Shown one piece after another: positions 32,830 through 42,659 of a DNA stretch of 42,659 nt. The translations under genes were made by a program, and so were the position numbers. Numbering within the stretch: position 1 is the first letter of the stretch; every line of letters begins with the position of its first letter. The notes under the pieces were generated by a model that saw only the letters and a program-made list of their open reading frames with translations, did no database searches and had not been told where the DNA came from. The DNA is from Rhynchosporium graminicola. Taxonomy: Eukaryota; Ascomycota; Leotiomycetes; Helotiales; Ploettnerulaceae. The stretch lies in contig FJUW01000057.1 in the NCBI GenBank assembly GCA_900074885.1, forward strand, positions 1,891 to 44,549. The letters run 5' to 3'.

Positions 32830-33783
32830 ACGGATCTATAACACTAACTCCTATAGTACTCTTACTAGTTCCTACTAGTACTCTTTCGGCGGCGTATCGT
32901 ATATATTACCTGCGATATATTCGCGCTTTCCTTAAGATAAAGTATAATAATACTCTTATTCTAGAACTCTTATATTTATTTAATAAGCCTAACTCTAAGC
33001 TTTATAAGTATTATTCGGCGTTAAAGAGTAGTTATAAGCTTATAAGTTATTTAAACCTAAATATAGATATATATACTAACGCGTTATAGTTACCTAACTA
33101 TATTAATACGAAGTACGCTATTTTATTCAGGTTACTTCCTAGCGGTAAAGCTAAGGATATAGAGCTAAATCAGGGTAGTATTATAGCTACTTATAAAGCG
33201 ATTAATCGGATCTATTATCTTACGAAATCTGCTACTCCTATTACTACGTTAGAGATTACTACTATATAATTAGTAGAGACTTAAGCTTTAAAGCGTTCTA
33301 TAGGGAAAGTATTTAAAGAGTTAGAGTTTATTAAGGTAATAAGTTACGATCTTAAACCTTTAGATACTAGTACGATACTAATACGATATAAGATTTAGAT
33401 CTTCTAATAGTAGATTCTGCGAAGTCTAAGCTAATAATATAAATAGCGTTAAAGCAGATAAAGGAGTTAAATAGTATTATATAGGAATTTATAAAGAAAG
33501 CTATATTTAAGGCTATAATATCTAATACTAGAGGAAAGAGGAATTTGCCTTCTAGTTCAGAGATAGTATTAGATCTAGATACTCCCGGACCTTCTCTAAA
33601 GAAGAAACCTTATAGGATTAGTTATTATACTTAGTCTACTACTAAAGCTATATTAGTAGATTTAAGTAAGAAGTTAGATATAGTAGTTCTAGTTCTAGAT
33701 ATTCTAGATTTACTAGAAGCTCCGAAGAACTTAGAGGAGAAAGCTAGTAAAGTAAAAGTAATAGAGGAAGTAGAGTTTTAGAT
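32830..33783 (+). pseudogene. Antisense reading frame of E2, opposite to gag-pol
   Basis: On the plus strand, two coherent frames follow each other. The first (about 32830-33395) reads through TLSAAYRIYYLRYIRAFLK, LLPSGKAKDIELNQGS and KVFKELEFIKVISYDLK. The second (about 33385-33783) contains SAKSKLI, KQIKELNSI, RNLPSSSEIVLDLDTPGPSL and LEEKASKVKVIEEVEF. The only breaks are TAA/TAG at Gln-like positions, apart from the frame change, which may be an intron or an old shift. E3 has the same frames with the same motifs. The pol end lies at about 33850, so the two are convergent. I do not recognise the family. Confidence 0.55.
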
Positions 33784-33849
33784 ATAGCGTTATTATAGAG
33801 TATAATCAGGGGATTATCCTTAGTAATAAATTTTAATACTAGTATTATA

Positions 33850-34400
33850 ATAGCTTATTATCCTCTAAGTAACTATAGTTATCTATTCCGTCTTCTTAGG
33901 CCTTAATCTACTGATCTAGTTTACGCGAAAGTCTAGGTTTACTTAAGTTAATAGTATAGAAGTCTCTAAGCTTATATAGAGCACTTATTAAGTCAGAAGC
34001 GTTATATTAAGTTAAGTCCGGGTTATAGCTTAGCTAGCTAACTTAATACTTCAGATTACCTCTTAGGAGCTATATAGTAAGTATATCTTATAACTCTTAC
34101 TCTTCTTAAGTAGCGATAACCTCCGAGGGTAGGTTTTATAACTCCTAGCTTAATAATAAGTCGTCCGGGTCCTTAAAGAGTAATTCAGGAGCGAATATAT
34201 TATATATAGAAGATCCCGAGAGTAAATCTAGCTTATATTAGTATCTAATCTTAGCTAAGACCTAGTATAATCCTGCTTAGAGGCTAGATAGCTTCTTACT
34301 TAGCTAGTAATTCTTAAGGTTCCTTATAAAGAGAAATACCTTATCTTTAACTTCCTAGTCGATATTACGCTATTTCGGGTTAGTAATAGCGCTTATCTTT
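33850..34400 (-). pseudogene. E2 pol C-terminus with chromodomain
   Basis: The minus-strand translation shows a degraded chromodomain: LSYNPDLTQYNASDL followed by LYKLRDFYTINLSKPR, then AxEDGID. This matches fungal gypsy elements with WxGxDPDPxWYxASxFKNxPxxLRDFH. The preceding linker has FAPELLFKDPDDLLLSQEL. The domain would have directed integration to heterochromatin. The pol frame appears to end near 33850. Confidence 0.72.
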
Positions 34401-35270
34401 TACTAGATAGCTAGTATATTAGCTTTTATAACCTTAATAGCAGATTTAGCATATTTAGCTAAGGATCTAGTATTAGTATAATTAAGCTTCTCTTATAGTA
34501 TCGATATAATAGATTACTTCTAATCCTAGCTATTCTATAGTAGTATATCGTATTTAAGGGTATATAGCGCTATATCGATAGAATCATAAGGTAGAGTTAC
34601 TTAAGCGCAGTCTATTATTAGTAGTAGTTCGCCCTAGTTACTCTAGTAGTAATTAACGAAAGGTCTAAGGTATTAGTTAATATACTAATTTATAATCTCT
34701 ATTTATCCGTTAGTTTACTAGTAGAAGGAGATAGAGAGCTTAACCTTAACTCTAATTATATAGTAAAACTCTTACTAGAAGGATAAGATGAACTAAGCTC
34801 CTTAATCGGATATAATTAACTTAGGAGTATATCTGAAACGATATATCTATTAGATAAATAATATCGCTATCCTGCGGGTATTAATATTATAATAGTATAA
34901 TATTAATATAGAGTTCTTCCTTAAGTAGTCGATAAATACTAGTATCTTATTAAATCCTTAGTTATTAGGCAGGAAGTCCTTAAAATCTATAGCTAAGTAC
35001 TATATAAAGTAGCTAAGTACTAGTAATAGATAGAGGAATCCTTACTACTTAGTCTATTTCGGATAAGAGTACTAATAGAAGCGGTAATTACGAGTATACT
35101 ATTTCACGTCCGATATAAGTCCTTTCTAGTAGTAATAAGTAGAAATTATTTTAGCGGTCTTATAAGCGTTTAAATAAGCAGAGGAAACTTGATCGTAGAC
35201 TTCGCTAATTAAATAGGTATATAGCGGGGTATAGCATTATACGTATAGATAACTATTATAAAATAATAAA
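34400..35270 (-). pseudogene. E2 integrase remnant
   Basis: On the minus strand the frame includes the zinc-binding region, IISTYYYQKGLISDVKQY (His/Cys ligands largely lost). It continues with the catalytic core, IDFKDFLPNNQGFNKILVFI and IISDQGAQFI, then SFYQQTNGQIEIINQYI (family SxAFHPQTDGQTExxNQ, with His to Tyr and Asp to Asn). DDE residues D and D are visible and E is kept. Integrates the cDNA; inactive here because of TAA/TAG codons. Confidence 0.85.
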
Positions 35271-35394
35271 CTATTATTAATAATATAGCTATCTTCTAAT
35301 ATATTTCGTTTATTAGAGAATAATTCTTAGTTAAATTAGTATAGTTTCTCGATTAAATTAAAGGAGTTATATATAGGTTCCGATAGTATATTAG

Positions 35395-37000
35395 TCCTTA
35401 GCGATATTAGATATATATAACTAATTTAATCGATATAATATTTAGCTAGTTCTATATTAATCCTTAGATCTAAGTAGTCTAGAGGTAGTAAAACCCGAGA
35501 TCTACTATCCTATTTCTATTATTCCTATATCCTTAGATCTTATTCTCTATAGCTAAGGATATTAGCTTTAGCGTTATCTTTACTAAGTATATATATAATT
35601 TGAAAGTTGAATTCGGAAAGGAATTCTATCTATCTAGCTTACTTACTAGTTAGGACTTTAGTAGTTATAAAGTATTCTAAGGGTTAATAATCTATATATA
35701 TACTAGTATAATATCATAGAGATATAAGTTCTAGTTTCTATTTCCGGAAAGACTTAATAATAGCGTATAATTCCTTATTATAGATCTCTTAGTTTAGTTC
35801 GTATCTATTAAGAATATAAGAGTAGAATCTAATTAGATATTACTAGTTATTCTCGTATAATTAGAAGATAACTCTAGCTATTATATTATTAGAGGTATTA
35901 GTTTCTAGTTTTGTTTATAATTTAGGGTCGAAATAGTATAGTTTCTATACTAATAGTAGCTATTAATATAAATCGTTAAAGAACTTCTTATAATTATCAG
36001 TGAAATTCTATAGTATTATAGGCCTAATAAGTATTAAGAGAGGTTTAGTGATAAGGCCGAAATTCCGAATAAATTAATAATAGAAACTATAGAATCCTAA
36101 GAAAGATTTTATAGCTATTACCGTTTCGGGGTACTTCTAGTCCACTAATAGTACTACTTTCTCAGGATCTGGCTCGATTCTATTAGTAGTAATAATATAT
36201 CTGAGGTATTTAGTCTAAGTAATATAGAACTCGCTTTTCTTAATATCTACTTAGAGTCCGGTATCTATTAAGCGTTATAGTAATAATTTAATATATTCCT
36301 TATATTCCTAGAGCGTTTCTGAGTATATAAGGATATTATCTAAGTAAGCTATATAGAAGTTATCTAAGTAATCTAGTAATATATTATTCATATACTATTA
36401 GTATATATTAAGTCTATTATAGAGCTTAAAAAGTAGTACTTTATATTTATAAGATCTAAAGCAGGTTCAGAAGGTAATATACTCCTCTGATTCGGGATCT
36501 ATATAGATATAATTAAATACTACTTAGATATCTAGTTTAGTAAAAATCACTACTTTAGATATATAAGTTAAGAGTTTATCGATCCTAAGTATTAAGTAGG
36601 AATCCTTTCGAGTGATCATATTAAGCTTATAATAGTTAATATAGAAGCGTAATCCTCTATCAGATTTCTTAACGAATAATATAAGTAATATAAAGGGACT
36701 TTAGCTAGATTCGATAAATCCCTTATCTAGGTTCTCTATAAGGTACTCCTTAGTCACTTATAATTCGTCTATAGATTACTAATATAAAAGTAAATATATA
36801 TTAAGTAATAGTTCTTCTAGAATAATTTTATAATCATATAAGTAATATAGTAGAAGAATATTAGAATCCTATTTAGAAAAAGCCTCCTTAAGAGTATAGT
36901 ACTATTCCGATAGCTTTTCAGCTATAAGTTATTTAGTATCAGGATCCTTAGGAGAGTTACTATTTAGATAGTCTTATAAGAGGAAGTTTATCTTATAGAT
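35395..37000 (-). pseudogene. E2 reverse transcriptase and RNase H remnant
   Basis: It aligns by eye over its length with E1 546-2300 and, at its left end, with E3 from about 42085. The RT box YIAYLDNILIY lies at about 36328-36355 on the minus strand, as in E1 with the second Asp changed to Asn. RNase H lies to its left. Numerous TAA/TAG codons. Confidence 0.8.
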
Positions 37001-38749
37001 ACTAATAAAGAATAATTCAGAGCTTTTATATTTTATATTAAAATGAAAAGCTATAGCGCTAATTTAATAAATCAGAACCGGTTTCTAGATCCTCGGAGGT
37101 TAAGGGGAGCACTTATAATAAGGTTTTAGCGCAAGTATCTTTCTTGATGAATTCGGAGCGGAAAAGGGTTCGGATTCCTTAGTAATAAGTAGGAATAAGT
37201 TAAATAATAGAGATAATATATTAATATACTATATCGCTACTATTCAGTATAATTAGTATTAGTCTAGCTAGTTTATAGCTAAGTCTCGCGCGTTAGTATC
37301 GATTTAGTAAGATCGATTAATATTAGGTTTATAAGGCAATAGAGTTATAATTATCTCCTTATTATATCAGAGAGTAACTAAATATCGTTCCGGCTATATT
37401 AGCTTATAGTAGAGCGTATCTAGCTTAACTTAAAATCGTTATATCTATTTAATATTAATAATTATATCTTATTATTCTAAATCGAGAAGAATAAAAAAGC
37501 AGTTATAAATACGCTTTTTATTAATAGAAAGGTATAAATATATAAAATAAGTAATATAAGTTCTGATAGATTATTAGAAACTATATATTAGAATAGAATA
37601 AGGCAATAGCTCGATTTTAATACTAAGGGCCCCTAATAGTCGTCTAGTAAGAGTATAATTAATAAATAGGTAACTATTCGCTTTAGTATCGATTAAGCTA
37701 TTTATAGAGACTCTTAGTCTATTTATATTAACTATAATTAGGTATATAAATTACTTACCTCTTATTAGAGAGTTAAGGTTAAGATTAGAGAGATTATACT
37801 TATATAAACTTAGGAAGGAGTTTTTATCTAGGCTTTATTATTTCCCTCTAGTATCGATCTAGATTCAGAGGGTAAGTCTTCTACTATTTCCTTAGTTACT
37901 CTCTCTTCTTTTAGAAATTCGTTAATTAATTAAACCTTAGGTAAGTTAGGGTAATCTGACTTAATATAACCGAGCTATCTATAGTCGTAATACTTAACAG
38001 GTTCTCCGGTCGAGGTAATAAGGCGTTTTAGCGCGGAGGAAGTACTAGCTTATATTAGGGTAGAAGTACGTATATATAGTACGAGAGTAGTTTATCGAGG
38101 GGCTGAGCTTAGGGACCGGTGAGAAGTAGAACTAGTAATAGTAATAGTAAGCTTATAGTACTATACTAGAGTAGTAGCTTTCTCGGGATAAGTATATTCT
38201 GAGTTATAGCGATACTCAGTATTAAAAGAAAGTAAGGATCTAACTATAGAAGCGTAGTTCTTATTCCATATTAGTTTAATAATAAGGGTTAAAGCGCGTA
38301 AGAATAATATAATCTTATCTTATATATAAAAGAATTACTCTTTCTTTTTAATCTTACCTTAGATAGTAGCGCTTTAAAATCGACTACGAAACTCGGCGAA
38401 AGTCTCGCGAGTATAGCTAGGTTATTATATTTCTAGGTAGTAGAAAGCGTTATGATAGTTATTTTCCTTTAAACTAGTAAGAAAGTTCTTCTCTAATAAG
38501 GAGATTATTTTATCGCTAGTCTTAAACTTATTAGCTAAGTACTAAGGCGTAAGATACTCCTTAGCTAGTCTAGTAACTAGTTCCTATACGAGAACGCGCT
38601 AAGAGAAGTCCGTAAGATAGTAATCTGCGTTTATAGCTAGCCGGTCTCGTATTAATACTCTCTATTAGAGGAAAGTAAAGTCCGATCTATTATCTAGGGG
38701 TAAGATCTTCTTAGTAAGATAAGACTTCCTAGAGCGTAACTCTACTAAT
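37000..38749 (-). pseudogene. E2 protease and gag remnant, truncated at its N-terminus
   Basis: The protease motif LIDT is at about 37678-37692. The zinc knuckle at 37951-37992 has Tyr at all four ligand positions (YYDYRQLGYIKSDY with one TAG read as Q). Capsid-like sequence continues to 38749 and ends in the LTR at the point where E1 continues with TCGGCGCT. The upstream part of gag is therefore cut by E3. Confidence 0.78.
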
Positions 38750-39017
38750 TATAACGATACAAGACTCAAGGCGGTATACAAGCAAGAATAAACGAGTAGA
38801 GAGGCTAAGAGCGATCTTATATAGTCTACTACGAAGGAAATAAAAAGATAAGGAAGGAAAAAGAAGAGAGATAGAGTGTAAAGCACCTTATATATATATA
38901 CCGGTACTAGTCCGATACTATACCGGGTCGGATACTAGTTCTACCGGGATACCTATGAACTCGGGCCCTATTATCTATCCTTCTTCTCATATGATATTCA
39001 GGTGAGCTATTATCATA
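38750..39017 (-). repeat. 3' LTR of E3, at the E2/E3 junction
   Basis: It starts TATAACGATACAAG and ends ATCATA. Left of it lies E2 gag, right of it E3 polypurine tract, so it serves as the only LTR between two head-to-tail elements. The TATATATATACC box is near 38893-38905 (promoter faces left). Confidence 0.9.
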
Positions 39018-39509
39018 TTACCCCCCCCTTAAGAAGAGCTTAACCCTAAGCTCGGAAGGTTATAGTTTATACTAGAATTAGTCTTTATTATAACTATTTT
39101 CGTCGATATTCGCGTAATAGGCGCTAGCCGCTCTTTAGTAGTAGTAAATTCTTTATCAGGTTCTAACTAGTTATATCACTATAATAGTACTATATTAGTT
39201 ATAGCTTCTAAATCGGGCGGTAAGTAGTATTTACTTTATCTATTTACAGTAGGAGTCGAGTTAAGTAGAGCGTAGGGTATATAAAGGAAGGGGTTTATTA
39301 ACATTAGAGCCTTTCCTTTTCAACCGCGATAACTACTTTAACTTATAAGTTTACTCTCCCTAGACTACGATATAGCTCTTAGAGTAAGTATCGTTACTAA
39401 CTACTATAGTAATCTGCTATAATCTTATATATCAATCGACCTAATCGACTTTTCTCTTAATATAAGTAAGTTTCTTATCTTAGTTTTAAGGATAGTCCTT
39501 AAGTATAAT

Positions 39510-40473
39510 ACAGGGGTTTCACAGATCTATAACGCTAACTCCTATAGTACCTTTACTAGTTCCTACCGGTACTCTTTCGGCGGCGTATCGTATATATTAC
39601 TTACGATATATTCGCGCTTTCCTTAAGATAAAGTATAATAATACTCCTATTTTAGAACTCCTATACTTGTTTAATAAGCCTAACTCTAAGCTTTATAAGT
39701 ATTATTTAGCGTTAAAGAGCAGTTATAAGTATATAAGTTACTTAAATATAAACGTAGTTATATATACTAACGCGTTATAGTTACTTAACTATATTAATAC
39801 AGAGTATACTATTTTATCTAGTTTACTTCCTAGCGGCGAAGCTAAGGAAATAGAGCTAAATCGGGGTAGTATTATAGCTACTTATAAGGCTATTAATTAG
39901 ATCTATCGTCTCGCGAAATCTGCTACTCTTATTATTACGTTAGAGATTACTACTATATAATTAGCAGAGACTTAAGCTTTAAGGCGTTCTATAGAGAAAG
40001 TATTTAAGGAGTTAGAGTTTATTAAAGTAATAAGTTACGATCTTAAACCCTTAGATACTAGTACGATACTAACGCGATATAAGATTTAGATCTTTTAATA
40101 GTCGATTCAGCGAAATCTAAGTTAATAGCTAAAACGATATTAAAGTAGATAAAAGAGTTAAATAGTATTATACGGGAATTTACAAAGAAAGCTATATTTA
40201 AAGCTACGATATCTAATACTAAGGGAAAGAGGAATTTGCCTTCTAGTTTAGAGATAGCGTTAGATCTAGATACTCCCGGACCCTCTCTAAAGAAGAAAGC
40301 TTATAAGATTAGCTATTATACTTAGTCTACTACTAGGGCTATATTAGCAGATTTAGGTAAGGAGTTAGATATAGTAGTTCCGGTTCTAGATATTCTAGAT
40401 TTACTAGAAGCTCCGGAGAACTTAGAGGAGAAAGCTAGTAAAGTAGAAGTAGTTAAAGAAGTAGAGTTTTAGA
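39510..40473 (+). pseudogene. Antisense reading frame of E3, homologous to that of E2
   Basis: The same two successive frames as in E2. The first (about 39510-40085) reads SITLTPIVPLLVP, LSAAYRIYYLRYIRAFLK, LLPSGEAKEIELNRGS and KVFKELEFIKVISYDLK. The second (about 40095-40473) reads SAKSKLIAKTI, REFTKKAIFKA, ALDLDTPGPSLKKKAY and ENLEEKASKVEVVKEVEF. Differences from E2 are mostly C/T and G/A, and stops appear at different Gln codons in the two copies, as expected if the ancestor was an open frame on this strand. Confidence 0.55.
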
Positions 40474-40499
40474 TACGGCGTTATTATAGAGTATAATCA

Positions 40500-42659
40500 G
40501 AGGATTATTCCTAGTAATAAATTCTAATACTAATAACTATAATAGCTTATTATCCTCTAAGTGACTATAGTTATTTATTCCGTCTTCCTAAGCTTTAATC
40601 TACTAATCTAGTTTATACGGAAGTCCAGGTTTACTTAGGTTAGTAGCGTAGAAGTCTCTCAGCTTATACGGAGTACTTATTAAGTCAGAAGTATAATACT
40701 AAGTTAGGTCCGGGTTATAACTTAGCTAGCTAACTTAATACTTCAGATTATCTCTTAGGAGCTATATAATAAGTATATCTTATAACTCCTACTCTTCTTA
40801 AGTAGTAATAACCTCTGAAGGTAAGTTTAGTAACTCCTAGCTTAGTAATAAGTTATCCGGGTCCTTAAAGAGTGATTCGGAGGTAAATATATTATATATA
40901 GAAGATCCCGGGAGTAAATCTAGCTTATAAGAGTATCCGATCTTAGCTAGGACTTAGTATAGTCCTACCTAGAGACTAGATAGCTTCTTACTTAGCTAGT
41001 AATTCTTAAGGTTCCTTATAAAGAGAAATACCTTATCTTTAACTTCCTAGTCGATACTACGCTGTTTCAGGTTAGTTATAGCGCTTATCCTATACTAAGC
41101 AGCTAGTATATTAGCTTTTATAACCTCGATAGCGGATTTAGTACATTTAGCTAAGGATTTAGTATTAGTATAATTAAGCTTCTCTTATAGTATTAATCTA
41201 GTAAGTTACTTCTAGTCCTAGCTATTCCGTAGTAGTATACTATATTTAAGGGTATATAGCGCTATACTAATAGAGTTATAAAGCAGGGTTACTTAGGCGC
41301 GGTTTATTATTAGTAATAGTTCGCCCTAGTTACTCTAGTAGTAATTAATAAAAGGTCTAAGGCGTTAGTTAATATACTAATTCATAATCTCTATTTATCT
41401 ATTAGTTTACTAGTAGAAAGAGGTAAAGAGCTTAACCTTAACTCTAATTATATAGTAAAACTCTTACTAGAAGGATAAGACTAACTAAGCTCCTCGGTCG
41501 GATATAATTAACTTAAGGGTATATCCGAAACGATATATTTATTAGATAAATAATATTACTATCCCGCGAGTATCGATATTATAGTAGCACAGTATCGATA
41601 CGGAGTCTTTCCTTAAGCAGTCGATAAATACTAATATCTTATTAAATCCTTAGTTATCAGGCGGGAAGTCCTTAAAATCTATAGCTAAGTATTATATAAG
41701 ATAGCTAAGCACTAGTAATAGGTATAGGAATCCTTACTATTTCGTTTACTTCGGATAAGAGTACTAATAAGAGTAGTAATTATAAGTATACTATTTTATA
41801 TCCGATATAAGTCCTTTCTAGTAGTAATAGGTAGAAATTATTTCGGCGGTCTTACGAGTATTTAGATAAGCAGAGGAAACTTAATTATAGATTTCGCTGA
41901 TTAAATAGGTATATAGCAGGATATAGCGTTATACGTATAGATAACTATTATAAAGTAGTAAACTATTATTAATAGTATAGCTATCTCCTAATATATTCCG
42001 TTTATTAGAGAATAATTCTTAGTTAAATTAGTATAGATTCTAAATTAAATAAAAGGAATTAAATACGAGTTCCGGTAGCGTATTAGTCCCTAGCGATATT
42101 AGGTATATATAACTGATTTAATCGATATAATACTTAGCTAGTTCCGCGTTAATCCTAAGGTCTAGGCAGTCTAGAGGTAATAAAACCCGAGATCTATTAT
42201 CCTGTTTCTATTATTCCTATATCCTTAGATCTTATTCCCTATAGCTAAGGATATCAGCTTTAGCGTTATCTTTACTAAGCGTATATATAATTTAAAAGTT
42301 GAATTCGGAAAGGAATTCTATCTATCTAGCTTACTTACTAGTTAGGACCTTAATAGTTATAAAGTACTCTAAGGATCGATAGTCCGTATATATACTAGTA
42401 TAGTATTATAGAGATATAAGTTCCGGTTTCTATTTCCGGAAAGACTTAATAATAGCGTATAGCTCCTTATTATAGATCTTCTAGTTTAGTTCATATCTAT
42501 TAAGAATATAAGAGTAGAATCTAATTAGATACTACTAGTTATCTTTATATAATTAGAAGATAACTCTAGCTATTATACTATCAGAAGTATTAGTTTCTAG
42601 TTTAGTCTATAATTTAGAGTCGAAATAGTATAGTTTCTATACCGATAGTAGCTATTAAC
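40500..42659 (-). pseudogene. E3 pol: chromodomain, integrase and start of RNase H, incomplete
   Basis: Collinear with E2 33850-35990 on the minus strand. Chromodomain region about 40540-40760, integrase about 41050-41930, RNase H/RT from about 42085 to the window edge. In-frame TAA/TAG codons throughout. Confidence 0.78.

Larger units (their letters stand above)
32057..38749 (-). mobile_element. Ty3/gypsy element E2, minus strand
   Basis: The left LTR (32057-32326) is the 3' LTR. It is followed by a C-rich polypurine tract complement (32327-32336), an antisense reading frame, the pol end with chromodomain, integrase, RNase H, RT, protease and gag. Gag breaks off at 38749, where another LTR of the same family begins. 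Compared with E1, the gag N-terminus and leader (about 820 bp) are missing at that point. CTTGC at 32052-32056 would be its left target duplication. RIP-mutated throughout. Confidence 0.88.
38750..42659 (-). mobile_element. Ty3/gypsy element E3, minus strand, runs off the window
   Basis: The left LTR (38750-39017, 268 bp) is followed by a poly-C tract (39021-39028, polypurine complement) and sequence collinear with E2: antisense frame, pol C-terminus, integrase, and the start of RNase H at the window edge. CTAAT at 38745-38749 would be its left target duplication within E2 gag. It gives an independent copy for comparison of every E2 feature. It is RIP-mutated but differs from E2 at many C/T and G/A sites. 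Confidence 0.88.

Noticed and set aside
1..42659. CRISPR arrays, rRNA, tRNA or prokaryotic-type operons
   Set aside because: No regularly spaced repeats, no recognisable tRNA or rRNA sequence and no bacterial gene order; LTR elements, chromodomains and RIP point to a filamentous fungus.

Overview
The window looks like a gene-poor, AT-rich, transposon-filled block of a filamentous ascomycete (Pezizomycotina) genome. It holds chromodomain Ty3/gypsy and Ty1/copia LTR retrotransposons. CpA and TpG are almost absent inside them, replaced by TpA, which is the signature of repeat-induced point mutation (RIP). Their reading frames are broken almost only by TAA/TAG at former Gln codons, and Cys/His zinc ligands have become Tyr. 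No species can be named from the sequence alone. No intact protein-coding gene, rRNA, tRNA or CRISPR array was recognised.

Layout. 1-545: C-terminal end and 3' flank of an unidentified plus-strand coding unit. 546-18654: a minus-strand Ty3/gypsy element (E1), cut twice: in its gag by a plus-strand Ty1/copia element (3971-11009, TSD TTAAT) and in its right-hand LTR by a plus-strand chromodomain gypsy element (11982-18587, TSD GCCTG). 18655-27190: a much less mutated island. It carries a 1,339-codon, frameshift-free relic of a UPF1-like SF1 helicase (21377-25396) with 38 in-frame TAA/TAG codons, a small minus-strand reading frame (20067-20339), a short tandem repeat and a sequencing gap inside poly-C. 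27190-28155: a minus-strand reading frame of unknown family interrupted by a 269-bp solo LTR of the E1 family (TSD CTAAA). 28156-32056: a minus-strand Ty1/copia element cut in its protease region. 32057-42659: two more E1-family gypsy elements (E2, E3) head-to-tail on the minus strand, E3 running off the window.

Insertion history. The three exactly placed insertions show clean 5-bp duplications. In two of them (copia into E1 gag, solo LTR into the minus-strand frame) the host reading frame resumes in phase when the insert and one duplication are removed. This gives a relative order of events. E2 and E3 carry, between the end of pol and the 3' LTR, a conserved reading frame on the strand opposite to gag-pol, which I cannot assign to a family. 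About 78% of the window is LTR-element sequence.

Limits: all calls come from reading translations by eye. Domain edges in RIP-mutated elements are approximate; LTR and TSD coordinates are read directly.
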